A stretch of DNA of 64,000 nucleotides from Chitinophaga sp. YR573. GTDB lineage: Bacteria > Bacteroidota > Bacteroidia > Chitinophagales > Chitinophagaceae. A model generated the notes under the pieces. That model made no database searches. It was not told the DNA's origin and was given only the letters and a program-made list of their open reading frames with translations. A program made the position numbers and the translations under genes. Position 1 is the first letter of the stretch, and every line of letters starts with the position of its first letter. Positions 26,308-35,221 of this stretch are shown in pieces. The stretch spans positions 1,877,199 to 1,941,198 of the forward strand of contig NZ_FOJF01000001.1 of assembly GCF_900110995.1 (NCBI RefSeq), written 5' to 3'.

Positions 26308-26339
26308 TTTGTAAATGCAGAATAATATTATTTACTTTG
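26308..26339 (+). promoter_or_regulatory. Candidate promoter for the DUF2809/GH operon
   Basis: TTTG at 26308-26311 is followed after exactly 20 nt by TTACTTTG at 26332-26339, a one-mismatch -7 box. Transcription would begin near 26346, which argues that translation starts at the ATG at 26360, not at the upstream ATG at 26315. Confidence 0.55.
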
Positions 26340-26359
26340 TATTTCAAAGTACTTTACTC

Positions 26360-26746
26360 ATGAGCTTTCACAAGAACTATTTTATCCTGACAATACTGCT
26401 GTTCATAACAGAAATACTGATTGCACGATACCTTCACGATAACATCATAAGACCCTATGGTGGAGATTTTCTGGTAGTAATACTTATTTACTGCATGGTT
26501 AAAACATTCTTAAACACACCGATTGTACCTACAGCCATTGCCGTATTGCTATTTGCATACGTTGTAGAGATATTACAATATTTCCGTTTAATTGTTTTGC
26601 TGGGCCTCCAGCATTCAAGATTAGCCTGCATTATATTTGGTACCAGCTTCTCCTGGACAGACATGTTATGTTATACATCAGGCATAGCAGTTGTGATCGC
26701 TGTTGAAATGGGCAGAACTTCCAAATCATTATATTTGAAAACCTGA
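26360..26746 (+). CDS. DUF2809 family membrane protein
   Basis: From the ATG at 26360 (MSFHKNYFILTI) the protein has 128 residues and about four membrane helices. FRLIVLLGLQHSRLACIIFG and TSFSWTDMLCYTSGI are the hallmark of the DUF2809 family, whose function is unknown. An ATG 45 nt upstream is in frame but lies inside the best promoter, so the shorter form is preferred. The gene is 33 nt upstream of the glycoside hydrolase and is probably co-transcribed. Confidence 0.85.
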   Translation: MSFHKNYFILTILLFITEILIARYLHDNIIRPYGGDFLVVILIYCMVKTFLNTPIVPTAIAVLLFAYVVEILQYFRLIVLLGLQHSRLACIIFGTSFSWTDMLCYTSGIAVVIAVEMGRTSKSLYLKT

Positions 26747-26779
26747 AAAGCTACCTATCCCTCACCAATAACATGAAAT

Positions 26780-29167
26780 ATGAAAAACACACTTTTTACC
26801 TTTATCTGCCTGTTATTTATTTCCACGGCCTTTCCACAGACATATGAAGCCGAATCCGGTACACTTTCCGGTGGCGCCAACATACAAAGCTGTAGCGGTT
26901 GTTCCGGCAGCAGTCAGGTCGGTTACTTAGGCGGCCCTACGAATGGGATGGTCACCATTCCCGTAAATGTTAGGGTTGCCGGCAACTACACCCTTACCAT
27001 ATATTATTGCACCGCCGACCCACGTACGATCTTCGTCACACCAAACAATGGCGCCTACACCGGTATAAACTGTGCTGCTTCCGGCGGCTGGACTACCGTA
27101 GACAGCACCACTATAGATCTGATGCTGAATGCAGGCAATAACACCATCAGGCTGGATAATGGCCAGGGAGGTTACGGACCTAATATCGACAAGGTTAAAT
27201 TACAGCAAAGTGTGACCATCAACTTTGGCTCCGGTAATACCATCTTTTATAACCTCAGTACTGGTACATACAATGTGTCTTTCGGTAATAAACAGCTCAT
27301 TAAAGATGCCTATGCTGTCTGTAACTCCGATGCTACCTATTCCAGCTACACAGGATATACCAGTCGCTCTTATTCATCTGCAAGTATTACAGATGCGTTC
27401 GGCAACGGTACTAAACATATCATCACAATGAATGGCAGCGGATTGTTGCAAATGCAGCAGGTATTTTATACCTACAGCGGAAAAGACTATTTCTTCACCG
27501 AAGTATTGCTGAACGGCAACGGCTCCAACTGCTACCGTATGTCACCATTAACCACCACAAAGGTCACATTACCTGCCGGCGGAGATATGAGAGCGTTAAA
27601 CGTTCCTTTTGATAATGATGCCTGGGTAAGGTACAATGCATTGCCAATGGCTTCCGCCAACTTCACCGGTGCGGAAGTAGCCGGTCTCTATGACAATACC
27701 TCCAGGAATGGCCTGATAGTAGGCTCCGTAGAACATACTACCTGGAAAACAGGCGTGACTGTTACCGGCAACGGCACTGGCTTGACAGTCTTCGGTGGCT
27801 TCACCAGCGCTACCGTTACCCGCGACGGACGTGGACACGGCTGGGTAAACGTAGGCGGTACCAGCTGTAAATCACCTAAGATATTCGTAGACTATGAAAG
27901 CGACTGGAGAAATGCTTTCGAAACTTATGGCAGCGCTACCGCCCTCGCCGAACCACGGTATAATTCTACCTGGACACATGGCACTCCCTTTGGCTGGAAT
28001 AGCTGGGGGGCAGTCCAGTCGAACCTTACACTTGCAAAAGCGACATCTGTTGTTGACTTCTTTGCCAACAACTGCACTACCTTCAGAAACAGTGATAATA
28101 CCCTGTACATCGACCTCGATTCCTACTGGGACAACCTTACTTCCGGCGGCTGGACAGGCGATTTCAGTCAGCTCACCACTTTCGTAAACTATTGTAAAAG
28201 CAAAGGTTTTAAGGCGGGCATATACTGGGCTCCATTTGTTGACTGGGGCAAAAATGCCGGCGGCACAGTAGAAGGCACCTCTTACCAGTATCAAAGCTGC
28301 TGGACAAAGGTAAACGGCTCCCCGGTAGACCTTGATGGCGCCAGGGCCATGGACCCTACCCACCCTGCCACAAAAGGCAGAATCGCATACCTCATCGGTA
28401 AATTCAAAGCCTGTGGTTTCGAAATGATCAAACTCGATTTCCTGGCACATGCCTCACTGGAAGCAGACAGCTATTATGATAACACCATTCATACAGGCAT
28501 GGAAGCCTTCAGAAAAGGGATGGAATATGTGACAGATCAACTGGGTGGCACCATGCTGACCTATGCCGCCATCAGCCCTAACCTGGCTACCGCCAGATAC
28601 GTAAACATGCGCCGTATTGCGTGTGATGCCTATAAGGATATCAGCGAAACAGGATATACACTCAATAGTACTACCTATGGATGGTGGCAAAAGAACATCT
28701 ATAATTATATAGATGCAGATCACCTTGTTTTCGGTACAGAACCGCTGGCTGAAAACCGGGCAAGAATGATTTCCGGCATTGTTACAGGAACACTGATCAC
28801 TGGTGATGATTATTCCACTACCGGTACATGGACTACCACTGCACAATCCCTGTTGCAAAACCAGGACCTGCTGAATATTTCAAAGAACGGTAATGGAAAA
28901 GCTTTCCAGCCTGTAGAAGGGAATACCGGCGATCAACCTAATGAATTATTCACAACCACCATAGGCAATTATCAATACCTGGCCATTGTCAATTATGGTT
29001 CGGCTGCTAAAACATACACTATAAACATGGCAAGAATCGGTCTTAACCCAACCGTTAACTATACTGCCGTAAAAGAATTATTTACAGGTGTTACAAGTAC
29101 TGTGAGTGGTAGTTTGAATGTGACGGTACCGGCCTCAGATGCTAAAATTTATAGGATAACATTTTAA
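26780..29167 (+). CDS. Secreted CBM35-like / alpha-galactosidase-like glycoside hydrolase
   Basis: 795 residues with a signal peptide (LFTFICLLFISTAFPQ). Residues about 20-145 form a CBM35-like module (TYEAESGTLSGGANIQ; GNNTIRLDNGQGGYGPNIDK). The catalytic barrel begins TPFGWNSWGAVQSNLTLAKA, as in GH27/GH36 and related clan-D enzymes; the nucleophile region is FEMIKLDFLAHA and the acid/base region NMRRIACDAY. A small beta domain ends the chain, without a type IX secretion tail. It should release terminal alpha-linked sugar from a plant or fungal glycan. It lies divergent from the SusC/SusD operon and shares its PUL. Confidence 0.82.
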   Translation: MKNTLFTFICLLFISTAFPQTYEAESGTLSGGANIQSCSGCSGSSQVGYLGGPTNGMVTIPVNVRVAGNYTLTIYYCTADPRTIFVTPNNGAYTGINCAASGGWTTVDSTTIDLMLNAGNNTIRLDNGQGGYGPNIDKVKLQQSVTINFGSGNTIFYNLSTGTYNVSFGNKQLIKDAYAVCNSDATYSSYTGYTSRSYSSASITDAFGNGTKHIITMNGSGLLQMQQVFYTYSGKDYFFTEVLLNGNGSNCYRMSPLTTTKVTLPAGGDMRALNVPFDNDAWVRYNALPMASANFTGAEVAGLYDNTSRNGLIVGSVEHTTWKTGVTVTGNGTGLTVFGGFTSATVTRDGRGHGWVNVGGTSCKSPKIFVDYESDWRNAFETYGSATALAEPRYNSTWTHGTPFGWNSWGAVQSNLTLAKATSVVDFFANNCTTFRNSDNTLYIDLDSYWDNLTSGGWTGDFSQLTTFVNYCKSKGFKAGIYWAPFVDWGKNAGGTVEGTSYQYQSCWTKVNGSPVDLDGARAMDPTHPATKGRIAYLIGKFKACGFEMIKLDFLAHASLEADSYYDNTIHTGMEAFRKGMEYVTDQLGGTMLTYAAISPNLATARYVNMRRIACDAYKDISETGYTLNSTTYGWWQKNIYNYIDADHLVFGTEPLAENRARMISGIVTGTLITGDDYSTTGTWTTTAQSLLQNQDLLNISKNGNGKAFQPVEGNTGDQPNELFTTTIGNYQYLAIVNYGSAAKTYTINMARIGLNPTVNYTAVKELFTGVTSTVSGSLNVTVPASDAKIYRITF

Positions 29168-29223
29168 CTTAAAGTGAGCGGGCTGAGGCAAAAGTTGTAT
29201 ATTGAATAAAAATAAAACAGTAT

Positions 29224-29463
29224 ATGATTTTAACATTGATAATTGGCGCTGTTGCCGGCTGGCTCGCAGGGCAAATAATGAGAGGTAATGGATATGGAAT
29301 AATCGTGGATATCCTGTTAGGGATTGCAGGAGGATGGTTCGGTGGATGGCTATTTGGAAAACTGGGCATTCATATAGGCTATGGCATCATAGGCTCCCTG
29401 TTTGTTGCTGTTGTAGGTGCTGTGATTTTAATATGGCTCACCCGTCTTATAAGCAGAAAGTAA
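29224..29463 (+). CDS. GlsB/YeaQ/YmgE family small membrane protein
   Basis: 79 residues with three membrane helices rich in Gly: ILTLIIGAVAGWLAGQIMRG, then DILLGIAGGWFGGWLFGKLG and a final GIIGSLFVAVVGAVILIWL. This is the transglycosylase-associated/YeaQ family, usually stress-induced and of unclear role. The stop codon lies inside the stem of its own terminator. It stands convergent to the STN-barrel gene. Confidence 0.92.
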   Translation: MILTLIIGAVAGWLAGQIMRGNGYGIIVDILLGIAGGWFGGWLFGKLGIHIGYGIIGSLFVAVVGAVILIWLTRLISRK

Positions 29464-29488
29464 AGTAATTTACTTTCTGCCTTTTTTT
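29453..29488 (+). terminator. Intrinsic terminator overlapping the end of the GlsB-like gene
   Basis: A 12-bp perfect stem (29453-29464 with 29469-29480), 4-nt loop, and then CTTTTTTT. The left arm covers the last codons and the stop. The tail touches the end of the convergent STN-barrel gene at 29487. Confidence 0.9.
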
Positions 29489-30728
29489 AAAACAGTGTGT
29501 AATATATAGCTACCTGCGCACCTATCCATGTTCTCGTATCAGTACGGGTACTGGCTCCTTTGGACAGCGCATAAGGTGGGTTAGCGTAATAGAAATGGTT
29601 GTAATTTGATATAGGATGGCTTGTATCAGACGTCCTTTTCAGTACATTATAATGTACCTGCACCTGTAATGTCCAGCGCTCATTATATTTTTTAGACCAT
29701 GCAACGCCATAACGGTACAGGTTTTCGTGAACAGCAGTGCTTATCGGTAATGAATCGGCTAATCTGCTTTTAACCTGTATGCCTGCCGTTGCATTAAAAT
29801 GCAGCTGCTGTTCCTCATTTAATTTAATGGGCACACCCAGCCCAAAGCGAAAACGGCCTCCTGTAAAAGTAGTCCCGTAAGAAACGATACCATACACATA
29901 TTTTATTCCCGCCATCAGGGATGCATTCATATATAATATCTCGTCAGCGCTAAATCCCGCTTTGACAAATACTTTATGCCACTCCGCTTTTTCTTTTTTC
30001 ACAGGGCTGCTGGTATTATCTTTTGGCAGAGAAATGCTACTCTTTTTAAGTGATGCGAAAAGATCTTTCCCTGGTAACTGCTGTAGTAATAACGAAGCTT
30101 TCATATTAGTAGCATTTGTCCATATCGGATGGTTAGGTAAATCAAACATCGGCCCTGCACGCTCCTCTGTGGTAGACATTAATCCCTGCTCAATCTGATT
30201 ATTGTTCGTTGTTCCGGAAGTCTTTGCTGTTTTATTTGTATTACTCTTTACAGAATGGACGCCCACTTTAGGTGTCGATATAATGGGAGAATTGCCCTTT
30301 TTCTTTATCACAACAAGTGAAGCCGTTGTGTTTTTCTCCTTTTTTGCCACGGGAGGATCATACTTAACAACCGTTTTTGCATCACTTTTATTCCCTCCAG
30401 GCTCGTAGTCCATAAATAAAATATGATCTCCTATAATCTTATAATTTAAGCCTGCCTGTTGCCGTACCTCTTTTAATATATCTGACAACTGCCAGGTACC
30501 TCTCCTCAGTGTAATCATCTTCTTCAGAGAAGCATTTTGCATATTTAAAGAATACTCCAATCCTGTTTGTGTAGCAATAGTCCTGGCCAGGTTCGTTATA
30601 TCAACAGGGCTCCGGGAAATTTTAACAATCGCACGATAATACTGTTGAGCATATAGCTTTCCGGTTAACTGAGATGATAATATGATACAGCACAGAAGTA
30701 GGTTAATTCTTTTCAAAATAAATTTCAT
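29487..30728 (-). CDS. STN-domain protein with C-terminal beta-barrel-like region
   Basis: From the ATG at 30728 (MKFILKRINLLLC) the protein has 413 residues with a signal peptide ending at LTGKLYAQ. Residues about 30-105 form an STN (secretin/TonB N-terminal) domain: ISRSPVDITNLARTIATQTG, then LRRGTWQLSDILKEVRQQAG. A Ser/Thr/Lys-rich linker follows (about 115-265), then repeated amphipathic strands (LMAGIKYVYGIVSYGTTFTG, HFNATAGIQVKSR, IGAQVAIYYTLF at the end), fitting a small outer-membrane barrel. It is the third gene of the sigma-FecR unit and overlaps fecR by 26 bp. In known systems the STN domain contacts FecR; here it is on a protein that is not a TonB-dependent receptor. Function inferred only. 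Confidence 0.7.
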   Translation of the reverse strand: MKFILKRINLLLCCIILSSQLTGKLYAQQYYRAIVKISRSPVDITNLARTIATQTGLEYSLNMQNASLKKMITLRRGTWQLSDILKEVRQQAGLNYKIIGDHILFMDYEPGGNKSDAKTVVKYDPPVAKKEKNTTASLVVIKKKGNSPIISTPKVGVHSVKSNTNKTAKTSGTTNNNQIEQGLMSTTEERAGPMFDLPNHPIWTNATNMKASLLLQQLPGKDLFASLKKSSISLPKDNTSSPVKKEKAEWHKVFVKAGFSADEILYMNASLMAGIKYVYGIVSYGTTFTGGRFRFGLGVPIKLNEEQQLHFNATAGIQVKSRLADSLPISTAVHENLYRYGVAWSKKYNERWTLQVQVHYNVLKRTSDTSHPISNYNHFYYANPPYALSKGASTRTDTRTWIGAQVAIYYTLF

Positions 30729-31635
30729 CCTCGTTTGAATAAGTATAATTGACATTTAAGGTACTTGCAATTACCTGCAGTATATAGTCCAATGATTTAT
30801 TATCAAAATTGCTGGAAATCCTGAGTGATGCAATTTCAGGATCTTTGAAAAATATTTTCTTATGATAAGCTTTTGCTAAAGATGCAGCCACACTTTTCAT
30901 ATCCTCATCTTCAAAATGAAAAACGAAAGGGACTAAAGAAAAATGCTGATTGTCTTTCCGGAAAGATCCGGTTTGTTCACTGAGGATAGTGAGACTTTCC
31001 TTATCATTATACATGATCACCTTTCCGCTGTATACCCTTGTTGTAATAACTGAACCTGTATCTGCAACAGTAAAGGACGTTCCTAACACTTTAATTTTAG
31101 CAAGCCCCGCTTTTACTATAAAAGGTTTGCCGGCTACCGGCCGTACATCAAAGAATGCTTCACCCTTTAAAATAACATTCCGCTCTTTCCCCGTAAATGA
31201 TGTGGAATAACTAAGGCTGCTACCTGCTCCGACAATAGCTACAGAGCTATCGGGTAATATTACTTTTTCAGTTTTATTATTCGTTGTAGCAACTGTTTTA
31301 AGGTCTTCTTTTTGAAATAATAATGCGGCGGCAACAGCTATGCAGAACAATAAGCCAGCTGCCGCTATCCATGTAAACCGGGAAATTCTTTTCACTTTTT
31401 GCCTGGGTGCAAGGGGTTGCATTTGCTGCCATGCAGCCGGTACATCAGGTTGTTGGTGCGGTTTTGCTGAAGTAGCATTCCACGCATTCCATAAAGCACT
31501 AAACTCCCTTTCATTTTCTTCCTTACTCATCCGCCAGTCGTCAATAATCATCGCTTCTTCCGGAGTAGCTTCCCCGGAAAAATACTTTGATAACAACGCA
31601 TCCATCTCTATCATATTTAAAGCTCTGTTTACCAT
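30703..31635 (-). CDS. FecR family anti-sigma factor / signal transducer
   Basis: 310 residues. The N-terminal cytoplasmic part (about 10-85) binds sigma; a single membrane helix follows (FTWIAAAGLLFCIAVAAALLF); then the periplasmic FecR domain (KVILPDSSVAIVGAGSSLSY; GEAFFDVRPVAGKPFIVKAG; KIKVLGTSFTVAD) and a C-terminal DUF4974-type domain (IASLRISSNFDNKSLDYILQ). It overlaps the sigma gene by 7 bp and the STN gene by 26 bp, so the three are co-translated. It should hold the sigma factor until a signal arrives from the outer membrane. Confidence 0.92.
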   Translation of the reverse strand: MVNRALNMIEMDALLSKYFSGEATPEEAMIIDDWRMSKEENEREFSALWNAWNATSAKPHQQPDVPAAWQQMQPLAPRQKVKRISRFTWIAAAGLLFCIAVAAALLFQKEDLKTVATTNNKTEKVILPDSSVAIVGAGSSLSYSTSFTGKERNVILKGEAFFDVRPVAGKPFIVKAGLAKIKVLGTSFTVADTGSVITTRVYSGKVIMYNDKESLTILSEQTGSFRKDNQHFSLVPFVFHFEDEDMKSVAASLAKAYHKKIFFKDPEIASLRISSNFDNKSLDYILQVIASTLNVNYTYSNEDEIYFEKN

Positions 31636-32243
31636 AAAGAATGCGGGAGTTTATTGATTTCGGTGAATAAATGACAACATATGATCAACCAGTAGGTCTT
31701 ACCGGACAGGGTAGTCCGTAAAATGCGTAATGCTTTACCCATTTGTGCTTCCACTGTCTTAACCGATATGCCTAACTCTTTCGCTATCTCCTGGTAGGAT
31801 TTTTCCTCAAATCTGCTCTTATAAAATATTTCACGACATTTTTCGGGAATGGCGTCCATAGCGGACAATACCTCTTTTTTCAAATCCTTTAATGTCAGCT
31901 GTTCCTGTTCACCGGTAGTAGTATAGTCTTCATTTGCTGTAAAACGGCTGTGGTGATTCTGCCGTATTTTTTCGCTCTTGATCCTGTTCAGACAGTGATT
32001 ATGCGTAGCTGCATATAAATAGGCACGGGCGGATTGTCTGATAGTAAGGGCTTCTCTTTTTTGCCATAATTGCGTAAATACCGACTGCACCACATCTTTC
32101 GCATCATCATTATCTTTCAATAGGGTATAGGCATACCGATGCAATACTTCAAAATATTCATGAAAATATTGTTCAAGTAAATGATGATCATTTATCAACT
32201 CGCTTTCCCGTTCCAATGTTCCGCGTCTGGTATTTATGCCCAA
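31629..32243 (-). CDS. ECF sigma-70 factor
   Basis: 204 residues in the longest form. Region 2 is seen in LEQYFHEYFEVLHRYAYTLL and DDAKDVVQSVFTQLWQKREA, and region 4 in MDAIPEKCREIFYKSRFEEK followed by SYQEIAKELGISVKTVEAQM, the typical pattern of Bacteroidota FecI-like sigma factors. The longest frame starts at a TTG at 32243 that sits inside an exact promoter box, so the real start is more likely the TTG at 32216 or another a little further in. The C-terminal tail after AQMGKALRILRTTLSGK is unusually hydrophobic (TYWLIICCHLF), which is not typical of the family. Confidence 0.9.
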   Translation of the reverse strand: MGINTRRGTLERESELINDHHLLEQYFHEYFEVLHRYAYTLLKDNDDAKDVVQSVFTQLWQKREALTIRQSARAYLYAATHNHCLNRIKSEKIRQNHHSRFTANEDYTTTGEQEQLTLKDLKKEVLSAMDAIPEKCREIFYKSRFEEKSYQEIAKELGISVKTVEAQMGKALRILRTTLSGKTYWLIICCHLFTEINKLPHSLW

Positions 32244-32248
32244 AAGTA
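32241..32248 (-). promoter_or_regulatory. Candidate -7 box (TACTTTTG) of the sigma-fecR-STN operon
   Basis: Exact TAnnTTTG match on the minus strand. The predicted transcript start near 32234 lies inside the longest form of the sigma gene, favouring a start further in. No -33 TTTG at the expected distance; the partner sequence may be a different sigma's. Confidence 0.45.
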
Positions 32249-32294
32249 GACAATTCTGCGAAAGCGGTACCCTTACGTCAGGGCAAATTTATTT

Positions 32295-33089
32295 TCAGTT
32301 TAATATCGACCCTTCTTCCACAGGGAAACGCCCATTCTTTTGTCTGATATGCACTACTCTCTTCTTAAAATCCCCTCTTGAAAAGAATTTCTCAATCATA
32401 CAGTACAAATAGATAAAGAAGTACCGGCTACCCATCTCTTTTATTTTCAGCTTGGATGTTCCGGATTTCCTGTTTCGCCAGGAGTTAGGCAGATAAGTAT
32501 AGGAGTAATTCCTTACAATCGCCTTCAGGGGCAATTCCAGTGTCAGGTTAAAATGCGGCGACAGGAATGGCCTTAATCCATCTATTGTTTCCCTCTTATA
32601 TAATTTAAAGGCATTGGTCAGGTCCGTATATCTGAGGCCAATACTCCAGCTTATCAGGCGGTTTACAAACCTGTTTAAGAATTTCTTTGGCTGAGGGTAA
32701 TCGATCACCTCTCCCCCTTTCCCCCACCGGTTACCAAAAACACAATCATAATTCCCCTCCTGCATCTTCCGGTAGAACCTGACCAGGTCAGCAGGATCAT
32801 CACTTAAATCCGCCATCATAATCGCCACATAATCTCCCGTATAATTATCAAGACCATAACGTACCGCATACCCAAATCCATTAGGCCCATAATTCGTGTA
32901 AAACACAAGCGTTGGGACCAGGCTTTTTATATTAGACAGTATTTCGAGTGTATCATCTTTCGAATTATCATTGATCACTACAATTTCATGCGCTATATTT
33001 TCTTCCCATAAAGTTTTGTATAAAGAGGTAACCGTTTGATAAATACTCCCTTCTTCATTATATGCCGGAATTACAACTGATAATTTCAT
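32295..33089 (-). CDS. Glycosyltransferase family 2 (dolichyl-phosphate-mannose-synthase-like)
   Basis: 264 residues. GT-A fold start [20 protein letters not shown], then [16 protein letters not shown], the DXD-like [11 protein letters not shown] and FGNRWGKGG, as in polyprenyl-phosphate sugar synthases. It has no C-terminal membrane pair, so it is a short form. It is the last gene of the four-gene minus-strand glycan cluster and overlaps the epimerase gene upstream by 4 bp. Likely charges a lipid carrier with a sugar made by the neighbours. Confidence 0.88.
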   Translation of the reverse strand: MKLSVVIPAYNEEGSIYQTVTSLYKTLWEENIAHEIVVINDNSKDDTLEILSNIKSLVPTLVFYTNYGPNGFGYAVRYGLDNYTGDYVAIMMADLSDDPADLVRFYRKMQEGNYDCVFGNRWGKGGEVIDYPQPKKFLNRFVNRLISWSIGLRYTDLTNAFKLYKRETIDGLRPFLSPHFNLTLELPLKAIVRNYSYTYLPNSWRNRKSGTSKLKIKEMGSRYFFIYLYCMIEKFFSRGDFKKRVVHIRQKNGRFPVEEGSILN

Positions 33090-34147
33090 AAGCGGTTTTT
33101 TATTTCGATAAACATCTGTGACAATATATCTTCCAGGTTATACTTCCAGCTCCATTCAGGATAGTCCTTTTTGAATTTAGTCATATCACTGATGTACCAG
33201 ATATGATCTCCTATCCTGTTTGTTTCACTATAGGTATAATTCATTTTATTACCCGTAATCTGCTCACAATAATTAATTCCTTCCAGCATAGAACAGTTAC
33301 TGAATCTACCCCCACCTGCATTATACACCTCTCCCTGCTTAGGCTGCTGATAAAAATGCCAGAACATGTTCACAAGATCCCAGCTATGGATGTTATCCCT
33401 CACCTGCTTTCCTTTATAACCCAGCACTGTATAAGGCGTTTGAGTGATCGCACACTTCATCAGATAAGCCAGGAAACCATGCAGCTGCGCACCGCTGTGA
33501 TTAGGGCCGGTCAAACATCCCCCTCTGAATACCCCTGTATTCATCTGAAAATATTTTCCATATTCCTGTACCATAATATCAGCTGCTGCTTTTGAAGCGC
33601 CGAATACAGAATGTTTCGTGTTATCCAGACTGATCTTTTCATCTATACCATCTTTAAAATAAGGATGATTTTCTTCTATTTCCCAGCGTGTTTCCTGTTC
33701 TGCCAGTGGTAAAAAATTAGGATTATCTCCATATACCTTATTGGTAGATGTGAAAATAAATACCGCCTTCTGATTATATTGACGGGTGAGTTCCAGTAGG
33801 TTTAAGGTACCAGTAGCATTAATCTGAAAATCAGTAAGCGGCTCTCTTGCAGCCCAGTCATGACTTGGTTGAGCAGCACTATGAATGATCAGGTCAATAT
33901 CTGTATTGTATTCCTTAAAGATCTCTTCCAGTGCGTTGTAATCCCTGATATCTGCATTGTAATGTTTATAATTAGGGATCTCCATTTCCAGCCTGCTTCT
34001 ATTCCAGCGGGTAGAACTTTCTTTACCAAAGAAATACTCCCGCATATTATTATCAATGCCAATAATCGTATCAAATTTTGAGGCAAAAAACCTCACTGAT
34101 TCACTTCCGATCAATCCTGCCGATCCTGTGATAATAGCAACACTCAT
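33086..34147 (-). CDS. NAD-dependent epimerase, CDP-tyvelose/paratose epimerase-like
   Basis: 353 residues. Extended SDR with the NAD motif [14 protein letters not shown], and the phrases [32 protein letters not shown] and [20 protein letters not shown] match closely the family of CDP-paratose 2-epimerase (Tyv/RfbE). The SDR catalytic YxxxK is here FGASK (F182, K186), so the usual Tyr is replaced by Phe. I recall the same Phe in related sequences, but I cannot check it. It overlaps the GT2 gene by 4 bp and follows the second epimerase by 5 nt. Confidence 0.85.
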   Translation of the reverse strand: MSVAIITGSAGLIGSESVRFFASKFDTIIGIDNNMREYFFGKESSTRWNRSRLEMEIPNYKHYNADIRDYNALEEIFKEYNTDIDLIIHSAAQPSHDWAAREPLTDFQINATGTLNLLELTRQYNQKAVFIFTSTNKVYGDNPNFLPLAEQETRWEIEENHPYFKDGIDEKISLDNTKHSVFGASKAAADIMVQEYGKYFQMNTGVFRGGCLTGPNHSGAQLHGFLAYLMKCAITQTPYTVLGYKGKQVRDNIHSWDLVNMFWHFYQQPKQGEVYNAGGGRFSNCSMLEGINYCEQITGNKMNYTYSETNRIGDHIWYISDMTKFKKDYPEWSWKYNLEDILSQMFIEIKNRL

Positions 34148-34152
34148 AGATA

Positions 34153-35220
34153 TTAGTTAAGTATAGGTTTTAGTTGTTTCTCATTGTCTTTGATCCATAA
34201 AAAGATATCCTGTAATATTTCTTCAACAGATATCATGGGTTCCCATTGAGACAACGTTTGAATTTTATGGCAGTCAGAAATATATAATCTGATATCTGCC
34301 TTCCTCGTTTCAGGTATAGCATCAATCAGGATTTTATTACCTGTAATCTGATGACATAATGTTGTAAGCTCCTGTAATGAAGCACTTACTTTGTTTGTAC
34401 CTCCAATGTTGAAAGTATGACCGGCAAACTTTTTCTCCTGGTGTATCTGCAGATCAATTAAAGAGAAGAGATCTTTGATGTGGATCATATCCCTCAACTG
34501 TTTTCCAGTTCCGCCATATCCTACATAGGATAGTTTGTTCTTCCAGAAATGTCTTGCCATCCACAATACCACTACTCCCTGATCTATCTTACCCATCTGA
34601 TGAGGGCCTGTTATTACACCACACCTGTTAATGACGGTATTCAATCCAAACATCTCATGATATTCTTCTACCATTAATTCTGAGGCCAGTTTTGTAGCGC
34701 CATATAAAGACCTTGATCCCCGTAAAGGGAAGTCTTCTGAAATACCTGCTGCACTTACACCTTTAATCTGTTGCGAGGCTGCTATATCAAATCTTGTATC
34801 ATTCTCTGTTGTGATAATCTCTTCAATAGTTTTTATAGGATACACACGACTTGTAGAGAGGAAGATGAAATTTGCTTTATGTTTCAACGCCAGGTTAAGC
34901 GCATGTACAGTACCATTCAGATTCGTTTCAATCAGATAATCTGTGTTGCCATCCAGTCCGGCTAATACGGAAGGTTCTGCAGCAGCGTCAATCACACAAC
35001 TGACAGGTGTTATAATCTGATCGAAATCATTTTTCTGCCGGATATCGCCATGAATAAATGTGATACCATGCCCCCGTAACCTGATCAGATTCAGTTCAGA
35101 ACCCCGCCTTTTTAAATTATCCATACACAATATGGAATAGGATGGGTATTTCTCTTTCAATAGTATGGCCAGATTAGAGCCTACAAAACCAGCTCCGCCT
35201 GTAATAAGGATTGTATGCAC
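34153..35220 (-). CDS. NAD-dependent epimerase/dehydratase
   Basis: 355 residues. Extended SDR with NAD motif [15 protein letters not shown] and the canonical active site YGATK (Y173, K177). Further landmarks are [23 protein letters not shown] and [15 protein letters not shown]. It is related to the neighbouring epimerase over its whole length, so the two are probably diverged duplicates working on successive nucleotide-sugar steps. It lies 1 nt downstream of the membrane protein gene. Confidence 0.88.
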   Translation of the reverse strand: MHTILITGGAGFVGSNLAILLKEKYPSYSILCMDNLKRRGSELNLIRLRGHGITFIHGDIRQKNDFDQIITPVSCVIDAAAEPSVLAGLDGNTDYLIETNLNGTVHALNLALKHKANFIFLSTSRVYPIKTIEEIITTENDTRFDIAASQQIKGVSAAGISEDFPLRGSRSLYGATKLASELMVEEYHEMFGLNTVINRCGVITGPHQMGKIDQGVVVLWMARHFWKNKLSYVGYGGTGKQLRDMIHIKDLFSLIDLQIHQEKKFAGHTFNIGGTNKVSASLQELTTLCHQITGNKILIDAIPETRKADIRLYISDCHKIQTLSQWEPMISVEEILQDIFLWIKDNEKQLKPILN

Positions 35221-35221
35221 T

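Noticed and set aside
26315..26359. Upstream ATG for the DUF2809 gene
   Set aside because: It lies between the -33 and -7 boxes of a good promoter, so it would not be in the transcript.
27872..28450. 192-codon minus-strand frame inside the glycoside hydrolase gene
   Set aside because: It is a shadow of the GC-richer plus-strand gene; Cys/Val-rich without any motif.
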